NCBI GenBank assembly: GCA_002221725.1
Contig: NJFT01000127.1
Coordinates: 50,174-114,173 of the forward strand
Origin: Scedosporium boydii
Taxonomy: Eukaryota > Ascomycota > Sordariomycetes > Microascales > Microascaceae
DNA: 64,000 bases
Direction of reading: 5' to 3'
The translations under genes and the position numbers were made by a program. Each line of letters opens with the position of its first letter. Position 1 is the stretch's first letter. Positions 34,429 through 46,800 of the stretch are shown one piece after another. The notes under the pieces were generated by a model. That model was not told the origin of the DNA. It did not search any database and was given only the letters and a program-made list of their open reading frames with translations.

Positions 34429-35587
34429 CGACCGACGTTTTTGTATCCGCTCCGACCCGCCCACCTAAATCTCCACTAACACGAAAGCGAGAGAACTACT
34501 GCATCGCATTTATGTCTTTCTACTGCTCACAAACCAACGATGGAACAGTAACTCATGGCTTTTTATTATGAATCTTGATGATATTAGAATCTGCTTTTCC
34601 TGTTCTATCTTTTTTTCTTCCTCTTCTTTTCTCTCACTTTTCTTTTATTGCCCCCTTCTGCCGCGCTCCCCTCTCCTTTCTCGTCGCCATTGTTTAATAT
34701 TCATTGTTTACCAATGTTTAGGAGGCACACTACGTGGTGGAACGTTCAGTTGAGAGTGTATTACGGTGCTTGACGTCTGGAACGAAGTTACGCTTGCTTT
34801 TTGGAGATGGCTCCTCTGGTTCAGCATTTGGCGTTCGGATATGCGGACATTAGTGAACATGGAAATTAAGCTCTACTACAATTCACATATAATTATCTAC
34901 ATTTCTCGCTAGAATATTTACTTGTTTATTCTAAAAAAAAATTAAAAATAAAATAAAAAATAAAATAAAAAATAAAAAAAAGGAGAGGAGGAGAAAGAAG
35001 TAAGATAGGGGGATATGAAAATAATCATCATACTGAGCCAAATCAGTGCAGCCCTGACGGCAACATCACACATCAGAATCAGAAAATAACAGATCAAGGG
35101 ATGTATTAGTGGCCAATGGCTCCTTGGGCCGTTCCCACTGGGAAGCCACTGTAAAACTCCCCAATGCAAGAACTGATCGATGTCGCTTCCGTTATTGATC
35201 GATGGATAAGAGCCGAAACCCAATTCCTTAGGGTGAGAACCGATGATGAAAGAGCTGTCATTATGACAACTGAACCAACTGGAAGAATAGTGAAAATTAG
35301 AGGCCAGACACTCTGATCCGTGATGGCGTGTTGAACCTGGAGGTAACAATTGAAAAAGAAAAAAGCGAAACAACTCCCGTCTCGAGGTCCTGGAACTATG
35401 TTCTTCCGTCCCATAAAGTTCTCATCCCCCTTTCACGGACAGCAACTAGCATATACCCAGTCCACTGGCAGCATTTCTGTCACCGTCTCGGTGACTTCTC
35501 TGAAATTCAGCAGGAGCCCGGAATAGGAATTCTGACAACCCCGAAAATCGGATTCAATCATCGTGATTCGGCCAAGATCTGATCAGG
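34429..35587. other. Spacer with an A/T low-complexity tract
   Basis: Contains the 3' region of the bZIP gene and the promoter of the DUF1295 gene. A tract of A-runs with single Ts covers 34931-34980, followed by a purine-rich run to about 35010. Frames seen here show no family resemblance. Confidence 0.45.
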
Positions 35588-36712
35588 ATGGCCGACGACA
35601 CTCCCAATGCGACTCAGGACAACGTCCTGGTGTTAGTACGGGACACTCTCACCATTGTTTGTTTCATTCAAGGAGTAGTCGGTCTGCCATCTATCGTCGT
35701 TGGCACCGAACGTTTATACGATGTGAGCGGAGCTCTCGCTTTTCTTGCCGCTTGTATCTTTAGTCTCTTGCGTTCGTCCGCCGGGGAAAATGTTGATCTC
35801 ACGCTTTCCTATAGGCAGGGCTATGACCCCCTGCCCACCCGCTTAGCCAGGGAGGGTCTCAATAAACTTTCCGCGGTCAACTCATCTCGAGCCGTCTGTG
35901 ATCGGAGGCAGCTTATCCTCACTGGCTTTGTAGCCTTATGGGCGTTCAGGTGTGAGTTTCCGTGTGTGGCCGCCAAGGAATGGCGAAGATTGTTGGGGAG
36001 CTGAGATACTAACGGGGCATGGAAGTGGGATCTTTCCTCTTCGCGCGGATACTCCGCGATGGAAAAGATAAACGATTCGACACCATCCGAGGCTCTCCTC
36101 TACACTTTAGCATGGCTTGGATCGGCCAAGTTTGCTGGGTCGCGTGTTGTGCAATGCCGGTGATATGCATCAACGCAGTTCCCCCAGCGGTCTTGGCTCT
36201 TCCAAGGCCTTTCAAGCCTCGAACTGCTCGGTCTGGTCGTGGCACTGGCTGGTTTTGTGACCGAGGCAGCGGCTGACTACCAGAGGGCTAAATGGCGGAG
36301 GGGAAAACGGGAGAGGAAGCACCACGAAGTCTTTATGAGTCGCGGTCTCTTCTCTCGGAGGTAAGCTGCTCAACTCGCCTAACGAGGATAGGAACATGTC
36401 GCTCACTCTCGAATTAATCAGTACCCTCACTACTTTGGGGACATCACGTTCTGGTTTGGTGTTGCCACTGCGGCTTTCAGCACCCTCTGGTCAGAACGAG
36501 TCCTGGTTTCCATTGGCCTTCCTGGCAACAATAAAGGACGCCTCGTGGTTTTTGCCTTGTCATATATTAGCCCTTTGTTTGCCTATATAATCTTGACTAG
36601 GGTATCGGGGATTCCTCTGAGCGAAGATAAATACGACCGAGAGTACGGTCACCGCGAGGACTACAAAATATGGAAGTCAACAACTCCTCGACTTATCCCG
36701 AAGATGGTATAA
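35588..36712 (+). CDS. DUF1295 (steroid-reductase-like) membrane protein gene with two apparent frame breaks
   Basis: DUF1295 proteins are multi-pass membrane proteins related to the steroid 5-alpha-reductase/ICMT fold; the substrate is unknown. Exons by splice signals: 35588-35951, 36026-36360, 36422-36712. Early helices are followed by R-L-G-S-F-L-F-A-R-I-L-R-D-G and A-V-P-P-A-V-L. The family-like sequence then continues one base out of frame from about 36212 (L-E-L-L-G-L-V-V-A-L-A-G-F-V, then A-D-Y-Q-R-A-K-W, S-R-G-L-F-S). The third exon is back in the original frame (Y-P-H-Y-F-G-D, then S-G-I-P-L-S-E and R-E-D-Y-K-I-W-K). So exon 2 keeps its overall phase but holds a shifted segment of about 50 codons. 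This is either compensating indels (a decaying gene) or sequence errors. Confidence 0.7.
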
Positions 36713-36834
36713 TCTCCTCGGAGCTGTCGGGCATATGGATGCTTCTTCTGTTTTCACGAAATCATTCTATTAAGAGATCTACAACTCAGGTGTCGGGGTC
36801 TTTCAAGGAACGGAAGCCGGTGTCGCATCAAAGG

Positions 36835-38046
36835 CTAAGACTTATGGAATGCCTTAACCTTTTCGATCTCGTCGTAGCTGCCCATGAATATACCCGACCG
36901 GTCGTGGATGTCTACAGGGACGACGTCTAGCATTCGTTTCATGTTGCTATCAACGGCCTGGCCGCCAGCTGCGATGGGCGTTAGCATGTAACCAAAGGCG
37001 GGTGGAGAAGAGGCACCACCTACCATTCTCGAAGACCATTGCCATTGGGGCGCACTCGTAGAGAATCCTCAACTTGCCCTTGGGGCTTTTCTTGTCTGCA
37101 GGATAGGCGAAAATGCCACCGTACAAAAGTGTACGGTAGGCGTCTGCGACCATGCTGCCAATATACCTGGCGCTGTACGGCTTGCCATTTTCCTGGAGTT
37201 CTTTCAGCGAGTTGAAGTATGACTTGACATTATCCGCCCAGTAAAGTGAGTTTCCTTCATTCACCGAGTAGATTGCCCTCGACCGTGGCAATCGCATGTC
37301 TGGATGTGAGAGAATGAACTCGCCGAGTCCGTTGTCGAGGGTAAAGCCATTGACAGTGCCCCCTTTCATTGTGATCACAAGCTGGGCTGACGCGCCGTAC
37401 ATGGTGAACCCTGCTGCGAGCAGCTCGGAGCCTGGCTTTAGGATATCTTCCTTGGTGCCTGTGGAGTCATCGGAGAGTTTATGGATACCGAAAATCGTAC
37501 CAACCGAGACGCCGGCGTCCAAATTCGAGCTTCCGTCAATGGGGTCACATGCAACGGCATACCGGGCGCCGGCGTTGTTCTTGAAAAAGATTACATTCTC
37601 TTCCTCCTCCGATACTAGGACGGCGCATTTTCCCGAAGATCGCATGGCTTCGATAAAGAGCTCATTGGAAATGACATCAAGCTTCTTTTGGTCGTCACCG
37701 GTAACGTTCGCGGAGCCAGCAAGGCCGGTCAGGTTGATCAGAGTAGCACGGCGGATGTAGTAGGCAATTGACTTGAAGGAAAACTGCAATGCGTGGCACA
37801 ACAGGCTAGGTGTATGAACTATCCGTCAGATCGTCGAGATCTCAAGCCGGGTTGTCCCTGATGCTTCAAGGAAGGAAATCAAGGAAGCGGGGAAAGTGTG
37901 AATGAGGCAAGGACATACGTGAAATCTCCTGTAGCTTCCTTATGTTTCGCCTGCTCCTCGGTGAGGAAGCGCGTCAGCGTGATGATGTTCGTGTTGACCT
38001 TCTCAGTCATCTCCGAGCCGGATGAATTGCCGTTCTGCCCAGCCAT
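36835..38046 (-). CDS. fbp1: Fructose-1,6-bisphosphatase
   Basis: A cytosolic gluconeogenic enzyme that hydrolyses fructose 1,6-bisphosphate to fructose 6-phosphate. Exons: 38046-37919, 37805-37024, 36968-36835; donors GTATGT and GTAGGT, phases agree, 347 aa, the normal family length. Key motifs: D-D-Q-K-K-L-D-V-I-S-N-E, S-E-E-E-E (metal ligands), the signature C-D-P-I-D-G-S-S-N-L-D (metal/phosphate site), Y-S-A-R-Y-I-G-S-M-V-A-D and L-Y-E-C-A-P-M-A (substrate site). The C-terminal exon supplies A-G-G-Q-A-V-D and the I-F-M-G-S-Y-D-E end. It appears fully intact. It converges on the DUF1295 gene, 122 bp away. Confidence 0.95.
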
Positions 38047-39694
38047 GTTTGACGACGGTGTGAGGGGGGACTTTGGGGAACGGGGAAGTGAGGGGGAGTG
38101 GAACCAGGGTGAAGGGTGTGTGAAAAACTTTTGGTGTGATCTCAAGATGATATCACTAAGAGACAGGCGCAGGACGTTTCGTTAGTGCGACGAAGTGAGA
38201 AGACCGTGTTGTGACAAAAGGGCTGGCGATAGAATTCAAGGCCAGGAATGGTGATTCTGCGTCTATCCAGACTCAATGAAAGACGGCAGAAGCGAAGTCT
38301 CCAAGGCATCAAGGTTATCATCGTGCCAGTTAGCGAGAGGCTTTCTCCCCTCCCTTTACCCCGGAAATAGAGGAGTTCGTCTCGGGCCATGGAGCGGCTA
38401 TCGGAGGCTAGCAAAGCAGTAGCCGGCACAGAGAAGCCATCAATTGATGATGCAATGGTCGGATTGGATGGACCGAGCACGGCACTCCGCCACTCAGACA
38501 GTCAGAGGACGGTTACAAGCCGGCAAAGGGGGCTCATAAAATCCAAACGTCATGAAAAGAGGATTTCCCGGAACCTCCAAACTGATAAGCCGGCAGCACC
38601 CGAGGCTTCGGAGACGACTCGACTCCGTTCAATGCTCGATGCTCAGTGCTCAGTGCTCCTTTGAATTTGACACTGTCCGACTGGACACATGATACATCAT
38701 ACATATGATACAAATGATACTTTGTACATGGACGAGGGGTGAAAATACCGAGGTACGCCGCCCCAGCCTAAGACGGATAAAGATGTTCAATACTATTGTA
38801 AAATAAAAAAAAATAAAAAAATGGAAAAAAAAAAAATAAGTTTCTGAAAGGCAATGATCTCTGTTCTGTTTGATCCAATCCTTCATGAATTGACAGATTG
38901 CCAAGGCTTGCTGGCAACACCAAGACTCTCTCGGCATCTCAGCTGCAAAGCTGAGGAACGAGCCGACGCTTCATCATTGTCCCGCCCTCCGTCCTCGTCC
39001 GGAGTACTTGTACTTGTCTCCCATATGATGCGACACCACTAGGATGCGTGGAGCTCGAGTATATAACAAGCCAGGTGCCGTCAACTCACGACGCATACTT
39101 CGTACGTACGAAGTACAAGTAGAAACAGCCCGGCAAGTGCGTCGGCCAGTTGCCAATCAGAGCAGAACGCAGGAGTTTGCACACCCAGGACCAAAAAGCT
39201 CCACACACTTCGCACATCGAGGCATGTCGCGTGTGCTGTATGTTTGTTGGGTTGACCATCGATGAAGGTCAACATTTCCAATCTCCTCTATTTCATACGA
39301 GGGCGGGTCGAGGGTAGATCGACCCAACAGCTTGGGATCATGGCAGACAATGGAACTGGTGCCACGGCTCCCCTCACAATGTCGGACTTTGCAACCTCAA
39401 TGTAAAATGATTAATGCTCCTAGGCTCAAGTAGACCTCGGCACGACATGTGCTCAAGTTGCCCCTCCGAGATTCTCAAATTCACTTCCTTAATTCCCCCT
39501 TCCTATTCCATCCCTCCCCCATCGCCATCGCCATCGCCATCATTATCGCTATCACCATCGCGCCGTTCTTAACCCAAATCGGCTTGCCTCTTACGCCCAC
39601 CTTAAAATCACTGCGCAATTACCGACCGTTTCCCCCCTTGCTGTTGCCCCCTACACCCCCCGGTGCCCTCCCGCAGGCGGCGTAAAACTTCATC
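38047..39694. promoter_or_regulatory. Divergent promoter region of fbp1 and pex11
   Basis: 1.65 kb with no conserved ORF. An A-rich run lies at about 38802-38840, a perfect 20-bp palindrome at 39096-39115 and a CATCGC-type microsatellite at about 39518-39556. Both flanking genes are typically induced on gluconeogenic carbon sources such as fatty acids, but I did not identify a specific activator site. Confidence 0.45.
39096..39115. repeat. Perfect 20-bp palindrome TACTTCGTACGTACGAAGTA
   Basis: The sequence equals its own reverse complement over 20 bp. It contains two head-to-head copies of the ACTTCGTA motif that recurs in other spacers of this window, and sits in the fbp1/pex11 spacer. Confidence 0.8.
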
Positions 39695-40486
39695 ATGGTC
39701 GCCGACGCAGTTGTCTATCATCCCACGGTCTCCCATTATCTCAAATTTGTCGCAACTACGGTGGGCCGTGATAAACTACTCCGCACAATCCAGTACTTCG
39801 CCAGGTTTTATTCCTGGTACCTGTTTCGTACCAATGGCTCCAAGACCGAGATAGCTCCTTGGGACGCTCTCAAGCGACAGTTTGGGCTCGCCCGTAAGGT
39901 ATTCCGTGCTGGGAAGAATATCGAACACCTCAAAGCCGCTGCAGTTGCCGCCGACAACAAAACCATGGACCCCGTGCTGCGCTATGCAACCGTTGGCCGC
40001 CAGCTTGGCTATGCGGGCTATTTGTCATGCGATTTGGCCACACTTCTGGATGCGCTGGGTGTGCGCAAGTCGGAAAGGGCCAAGACCCTCCAGCGCGAAG
40101 CATACCGCTTCTGGGCCGTCGGTATCCTCTGTAGCATAGTGGCTCAACTTTACACTTTGCACATCCTACGCAGGCGGGAGGCCCGCGTAGATAAGAAGGA
40201 GGGTGAAGGCGTCGTGGAAAGCAAGAAGATTGCCATGTAAGTTCTATGCCTCCTAGACCGCAGAGCACTTTGTGCTCAAGCTCCTACCCACGTCTTGCCT
40301 TGGTATCTAACGCGCGGGAGTAGCGAAAGATCGGCCAGCCGCCTCCAGCTCTTCTCCGACTTATGCGATCTGACAATTCCCACTTCGGCTCTCGGTTGGG
40401 TTGGCTTCGATGATGGTCTTGTTGGCATGGCGGGTACTATTAGCAGTCTAATTGGCCTCCATTCGCAATGGAGGAAAACTGCCTGA
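39695..40486 (+). CDS. pex11: Pex11 peroxisome proliferation protein
   Basis: Pex11 elongates and divides peroxisomes by remodelling their membrane. Exons: 39695-40236 and 40324-40486; the donor is GTAAGT, the acceptor TAG follows a CTAAC branch site, and the product is 234 aa, the normal length. The N-terminal amphipathic region (Y-L-K-F-V-A-T-T-V-G-R-D-K-L-L-R-T-I-Q-Y-F) and F-R-A-G-K-N are family marks. So is the C-terminus (S-D-L-C-D-L-T-I-P, then G-F-D-D-G-L-V-G, ending S-Q-W-R-K-T-A). The ATG at 39695 (GTAAAACTTCATC before it) is the only good start. Confidence 0.94.
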
Positions 40487-41194
40487 TGTCCGAAGCATTC
40501 GCCAGGCCCACGCGTCGTGTGACCCTTGATCTCGGGCACCAAACCCCCCTTTTCGTCGGACCACCACGTCATTCGCGAGCAACAAGCGACGTGTGGGCGG
40601 TTGTTACAATGTTGTATATATATTATCATGTAGGGTGAACAAAAGCAAAATCCTATGACTGCGCAGTTGCCAAGGGTCACTCGGCAACAAATTACGACGA
40701 GTCCCGGCCGGCGTTTATATATATGTCATACCTCGGTGAAGCCAGTAGCAGGTCTGTTCGTTGCGTAGAAAACACTACCCTGAGTCACCAAATCAGGTCT
40801 TCGCGGAGGGAGAGGGAGACAAGGAGGGAGGAAATACATGTATACCATCACATTACGGCAAACCGCCAGGACCGCTCGATGAGCGGCAATAAGAATTTCC
40901 GAATGACATTGAACGATTATTCATTCTACCCTAATGATCAGACGAAAAGCCCACGCCATCATAGCCTTAACCTCGTTCCTTACATATATGGAGCTGTCGA
41001 CGCCTGTCACGGCCTCCCACACACGGGGTCATGCATTCTCACTTACAACCAAAGACACACCCCTCATTTTACAAACGTTACACCAGCCCACGCCTCTGCG
41101 TTACCCCCATTGTTATCTCGGCCTCGTGAACTCGCATAAAGTGGATCTAACATTCTCGTCAAGGCTCAATTCGCATAAGGGTAAAGGATTGGAT
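40487..41194. other. Convergent spacer pex11 / SR-protein gene
   Basis: Two genes end toward this 708-bp stretch. No supportable ORF or RNA gene seen; a TA-rich GTTGTATATATATTATC patch lies near 40610-40628. Confidence 0.4.
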
Positions 41195-43008
41195 TTACCA
41201 GTATCGGCCCCGATCATAGTCTCTTGGTCCGTAGCCATCCCTAGGATAGCCGCCGTCACGAGGGGGGAAGTCCCTAGGAGGTCGATCGTACGGCCTACCG
41301 TTTGCGTAGGGGTCTGCAGGTAGGGGATAGTCGCGACGGTAAGGATCATCATAGCCGCGGCGCGGCGGGTAATCATCAAGAGGGCGGCGTGGTGGGGACC
41401 TATAGCCTCTGCTACGATCGTCGTAGTAGTCAGGTGGAGGTGGTCGTCGACCGGGGCTTCTCTCCCGATAGCCATCTCGATAGCCCTCACGGCGAGGACT
41501 GTATCCTCGAGGAGGGCCCCGACGATCATAATCGTCCTGCGGGTGCATATAGGGACGTCTCCCAGGGGACCGGGACCGAGCACGTTCTCGGGGAGGTGGA
41601 TCTGGTTGCGTCTACTCATGGCGATGTTAATGAATATCCGGTCGCGACCTTTGGGGGTTGAGGGTTACGCCGGCGTACATCTGAAATGCAAGAAACGGCG
41701 CTGCCCTTGAACTCCCTGCCATCAAGCTTGTCCACAGCCGTCTTTAAGTCTGCTGCGGTCTCGAATTCCACAAAGCTTCCCATGTTGAGTTAGCAGGCGC
41801 ATCTCTCTAAGGTTAGGTGAAATAGTTGCGCAGACGCACCCTCGTCCAGTTCCATCGCGGCCAGTCTCGGAATAGACCACGTCAAGATTGGATTGCCGTG
41901 CGAAGTCTTTTAGGTCCTATTTCCAGTTCCATGTAAGTGGCTGTGCAGGGTACCAAAGCAGAACCAATGAATGGAGGCATCCGAAAGGCCGGACGCGGAA
42001 TTATGAACGGAAAGGACAACACCGGGAGGAAGATGCGGATCCCGGTACCAATGAAAAGTCGAGGCGTATGCCGGGGGGTAGAGTATAATCCATCCAAGCG
42101 CGAAGTGGAACAAGGAACGGAAACGGGGGGAGAGGCATATCGGACTGATGGAAGAAGAGTGACCAGAGCAGCCTCAACAAGAGTGCCGGGAGCAGTGGAA
42201 CGCAAGAAGCCGGCCAATCAAACGGAGGAAAGGACACTCCTGGAGTCCAAAGAGAAGGGGCGAATCGATATTAACAGACCTGCCAGCTAGTGTCGTTGGG
42301 TAGCCCGGTAATTTGCATCCGATGGGGGGTGCGACGCGGTCGGGGAGGGGCGCGTTCGTGCCCGCTAAACCCTTCGCGATGACGATTTCCACGAGCAAAT
42401 TGGACAGTGAGGCGCTCTCCCATGAAATCGGTCCCGTCTACACTGGTCAGCACAAGGATTCTTCCTTGACACAAGCTTGGAGCAGGAGGAGCATGTAGGG
42501 GGTTGGGAGGGCGTTCGTCGGCAGCCGTGGCGGATAAACTCACGGAAAGCTAGACGACAGCCATGTTAGCAACGAGGATCCTTGGTCGGATACGTGGTGT
42601 ATGATGGTCCATTTAGGTATCTCCTTACCAGGTACAACATCACGAGCATCCAACGGGTCTTCATACTCGATGAAGCCGAAGCCATTCATGAGCTTGACCT
42701 CAGTGATCTTCCCATTGCCATACTTGGAAAAGTGGGCTTCGATGTCGGCCTTGGACACTGCTCGAGTGGGCTCTTAGTTAGCGGTTGACGGTAGGGGTGC
42801 AGGCAGCCGGCCAGGTATCGAGGTGCATCTAGTCGCATCCATGAGAACGAGGTGGCCGGATCTTTAGATTGAGAGGGATTCCGGCGGAGTTTATGGCCAG
42901 TCCACCGTCGGCCCGCCGGTGCAGGTCTGAAGAGGGCATCATATTCTGCGACTAACCATTGCGGGGAAGATTTCCTAGGTAGAGCCGCGTTGCAGAAACC
43001 TCCGTCAT
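41195..43008 (-). CDS. SR-type RNA-binding protein with two RRMs and an RS/RDY-rich tail
   Basis: Resembles fungal Srp2/Npl3-type shuttling splicing factors. Seven coding exons agree in phase and give 311 aa: 43008-42957, 42757-42629, 42549-42544 (6 nt), 42437-42280, 41916-41840, 41775-41679, 41611-41195. RRM1 (about residues 7-75) has RNP2 R-L-Y-L-G-N-L and RNP1 N-G-F-G-F-I-E-Y. RRM2 (about 103-172) has M-Q-I-T-G-L and R-G-F-V-E-F-E. The tail starts with R-A-R-S-R-S-P-G-R-R and continues in R/D/Y/P-rich repeats to R-G-R-Y-W. The 6-nt exon encodes part of A-F-H in the conserved V-P-A-F-H-G-T-D-F linker between RNP1 and the end of RRM1. Two introns are long for this region (199 and 363 nt), suggesting regulated splicing. 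Confidence 0.86.
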
Positions 43009-43868
43009 GTCTGGGAGTAAGACGGGGCCCAGTTAACTGCGAGAGGTATTTCCAGATCCGGTCGCCGGGGTGGAGCCTAATAATCTTACCGGCCAAATGT
43101 GAGGACCGGATGTGCGCGAGGTTGAGAATGGGTAGGTTGTGGTTGGGGGATACAGGATGATACTTTCTGGGAAGAAAGAGTTCGATGTTGGAGAGGAGAT
43201 TATTGTTTGGGTCGGGTGCGTTGGTCTTGGAAGTGGGGACTCGGTCGAATTATGCAAGCGCGGGTTGTACTTGCACTAATTAAGACCCAAACACATTAAT
43301 CTCTGTTACTGCCTGAGGCCATAATAATAGCTACTTAGTACGTTGATCTCCAAAGGTACCTCGTAACTCCAATTGTCCCGCAGGCCTTGGCTTTCCCTTC
43401 TCCAGTCTGCACAATTGGAGGACGAAGTGTTTCGAGGATGAACACGTCGATCGCTTGACTTCATTAGATATTACAATATTATGCTATTATTTCCCTAGCT
43501 AACCTCTATCCATCCGTCGAATACGTATTGTAAACTCCACACTGCAACTCACTCCTTCCCCTAACAAGAAGCATCTAGAGGAGAAACAGAGAAGAGGCAT
43601 CGATTCCTCACAAGTCTCCTCACTCTCCGCGCGCGGACACACACGCGCACACACACACACACACACACACTCTCCCCCACGTTTTCGGGCTCCGAAGGAA
43701 GAGGGGAAGAAACGGGGGTGGCATATGAGTAGAAATCATGGCTCCATTGTATTCGGTCGCCTTCCAAACACAACCTCGACCGCCTCATCCAATAGGGTGA
43801 ATACAAGATGTGAGCTGTAGATCAATCTTAGCAAACGAGTCCCGCACTACAGACAATAGACCACGGGC
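43009..43868. other. Promoter of the SR-protein gene and 3' end of the Mdm1-type gene
   Basis: 860 bp between two minus-strand genes. It includes a CA/CG microsatellite (43635-43670). Open frames on the minus strand here are Pro/Ser-rich and unrecognised. Confidence 0.4.
43635..43670. repeat. (CA)n microsatellite
   Basis: CGGACACACACGCG is followed by an uninterrupted CA run to 43670. It lies in the 3' region of the Mdm1-type gene and is likely length-polymorphic. Confidence 0.8.
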
Positions 43869-46800
43869 TTACTTTAATCGGGGGTTATTCAATGTGGCAA
43901 ATATGCGTCGGCTCGCGGCCTGGGCATTGAGCCTCCCTACCACGCCACCCGCAAGATCTGGCACTAGAGTCGCTAGCATGAGACTGGCTTCCTTGCGGGA
44001 CCTCTTCTTTTCTGTAGATGTCCGCGTAGGCTTGTTCCGAATCAGCTGTCCGCGAGGCCATAGATGGTCTTTCAGGAGGTTTATGTATCGTAAAATGGCG
44101 TCCTCCTGCACTAAAGCCTTGATATTCTCGCGCACTTTTCGTTCGATAGTCCCACCAAGGAGTTGCTGAAGAACGACCACGACGGCGCGCCCCCTAAGCC
44201 AATTATTTCCCCTGTTGAGTTCGAATACCTCTAGGAATATATCACATATAGGTTTGATGAATGGCTCGAGCTCTTTATCCTCGAAGGCGTTTAGTTCTGC
44301 CTCCGCCTCTGTTGGGATATTGCCTTCGCCGCCGGATTCGTTCGCCGTAGTGTTGAGTTGGTTGGTCGCCGCTGCAATGAGGTTCTGTCCCGCCAGCGAT
44401 AGCTGGTCCAATACGGGTATATTCCCAAGAATATCCTCGACCCCGTCGGCAACGGAGTCATAAAAGCGCGTAATCATGTCCCTTTTCCCCTCCCTATCCA
44501 CCAGCTCTGGGCCGTGAGCGACAGCGCTCTGGGATAGGAACGTACGAAGCTCGCGGCTCCTACATACCTCCGGAAGCAGAAGCAAGCCTTGAAGATATTG
44601 CTCTAGTGCAAGACGCCGTTTACGGAGAAATTCGCTTTGGAAATTCATCACCATACGCCGGCGGGGAAAGTCCAGGCTACGGACGGAAGGATACATCGAT
44701 CTCAGTTTCTGGTGAAGTTCATGAAACTCGCTGTATCTTCGTGCCACGCTCCAAGTTGCGGCCGGCACCTGTTCTCCAGCGTTGCGCTGGACCTCAACAA
44801 CGTACAAAGCATACTCCCGCCCATCGTCTTCTTTCCCTACTCGAATGGACTTGATCTTGACAGTAGACCGTCCGTAGAGGCTGTTGTCACTCTCCTGGAT
44901 CACGTACTGTTGCCTCTGTAACCGCTTGCGTCTGAGCTCCCGCTGAAGACTCGCCTTGGATTTGCGCAATATTCTCAGCTCCGCCATATTGTTCGTTAGC
45001 TCGGCCTTCTTCGTGAGGGAGTCGATGACGGCGTCCTGGGTGTTGAGCCGGTCAATGTCATTCGTGAGCTTAGTGATTGCTTCTGCCAGACCTAGGTCTC
45101 CCGGGGCGGCTTCATGCACCTCATCCCCGTCGTCATTGTTCTCCGCATCATCGAGATCCTCAATATTGTCCGGGAGGTATGTACCCTCGTCCGTAAAGAG
45201 GTCATCGTCCACGAAAACCCCAATACGAGAATTGGAAGTAACTAGACCTAAGGACTCGAGACTCGGTTTTTCCGGCTCCTTGGACGCTTGTGGCGACCTC
45301 CCCGAGTTGGCGGCAGGCTTGGGCGAGCCACTATCGGTTGGAACGGCAAAAGGACCACCCCCGGGATCGTTTCCAAATAGAGAAGCACGAAGATCCTCGG
45401 CCGTCTGCGGCCTGTCGTCTTCTAGGATGGTATTTAATGCCTCTTCAACCGCCCGAACGACTTGATTGTCGGGCGCTGCTTGGACGTGGCTTTGGTCGAG
45501 GCTCTGCACGGAATCAATCATGTCGTCATTCTCGCCTTCTTCATCAAAAAGGGGATTGCTGACATCACCATCCAAGATCTTATACGAGTTTAGCCTCCCA
45601 CCAGTCGCGATATCGTCCGTAGACATCGCTCGGAGATCTGAAATTGAACTCGATCGTATCCCATCCGCGCCCACCAATCTTGGGGCTGCTTTAGCAACAG
45701 GGCGAGGTTTGGGGTTCAAACCGGGGGATGCTATGAGAGATCCTGAGTGGGATGCGGCATCTATCATGCTTGGCACACCCGAAGCCGATAATACGTGGCG
45801 CGTTGAAGCCTCTTGGGACGCTAGGCATTTGTAGAACAGGTCCGATCTTTGAAAGGGCTTGAAATATTTCGATTTCATTTCCTCTAATACTGTTGTTTGG
45901 GCTGCAAGGATAGCTTTTCGCGCTTTGTAGTACTGTAAAGGTGTCGCGGATTTCCCAGCTCGTAGAAATTGGGTCACCTCGAACTTAGCTGATGATGGAA
46001 TCTTGAGCTCGGGCCTTGATAGATATGCCTCATCTATTTGCTGTAGGTCAATTCTGTCGGAATTGGACCATTTTGGGAGGGAGGCTGGAATTTGCTCATC
46101 ATCTTGGCCATCATCTTCCAGAGGATTTCGAAACCCATCAACAACAAGCCAGAATTGCACGAGCGACATCATGCCCTGCCTATCCATATATTCCATGAAA
46201 TAGGATAGGCCGGACGAATCCCTGAGGAGCTCGATTAGGTTGGCGCCTTCGAGCTTGAAGATGCTCGGAGAGGACTTCGAGTGTGGCAAAGAGGGCGCCG
46301 GTGCCATGCGGTCGCCTCCAGCCGCCAAGTGATATACTCGCTGGTCAAGCATCCTCTTTCCCATCTCCAAGCGCCGAAGGTAGACCTGATCTTGGTTATC
46401 TTCGAGTGAATCCTTCTTAAACTGACTTGATACTTCGCTGCGGAACCGCCGTGCATCGGAGAGATTGTTCGTCTTCCGAATGGCGCGAATAAACTTCTCG
46501 AATTTCCTTTCGCTATCACCAGGCGACAGTCTGGGGAAGTTCACCACTCTTTCTGGATTCGGAACAGGAGAGGCATGTTGATCAAGGGCCGCCCTCAATT
46601 TGCGCACCGTCGACCTATCTTGGAGCATGGTGCGCCCATAATTTTCCATCACTTGGTTCCAAGTATCGGGTTCCGACAAGGCCTGGGCAATCGGTGACAG
46701 TACCGCACACGCCACGATTTCTTTAACTAGGGTAGACACGGCTCTGCTCGAGAGAAGATGGGCCGGTAGCAGTCTCGGAAGAACGCCCTCCACGAGCGTT

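Noticed and set aside
41937..42290. 117-codon plus-strand frame opposite the SR-protein gene
   Set aside because: It covers an intron and exon edge, is Arg/Gly/Lys-biased from purine-rich DNA and has no family resemblance.
43810..46203. Several plus-strand frames of 60-170 codons inside the Mdm1-type gene
   Set aside because: They are antisense shadows of a long conserved coding exon.
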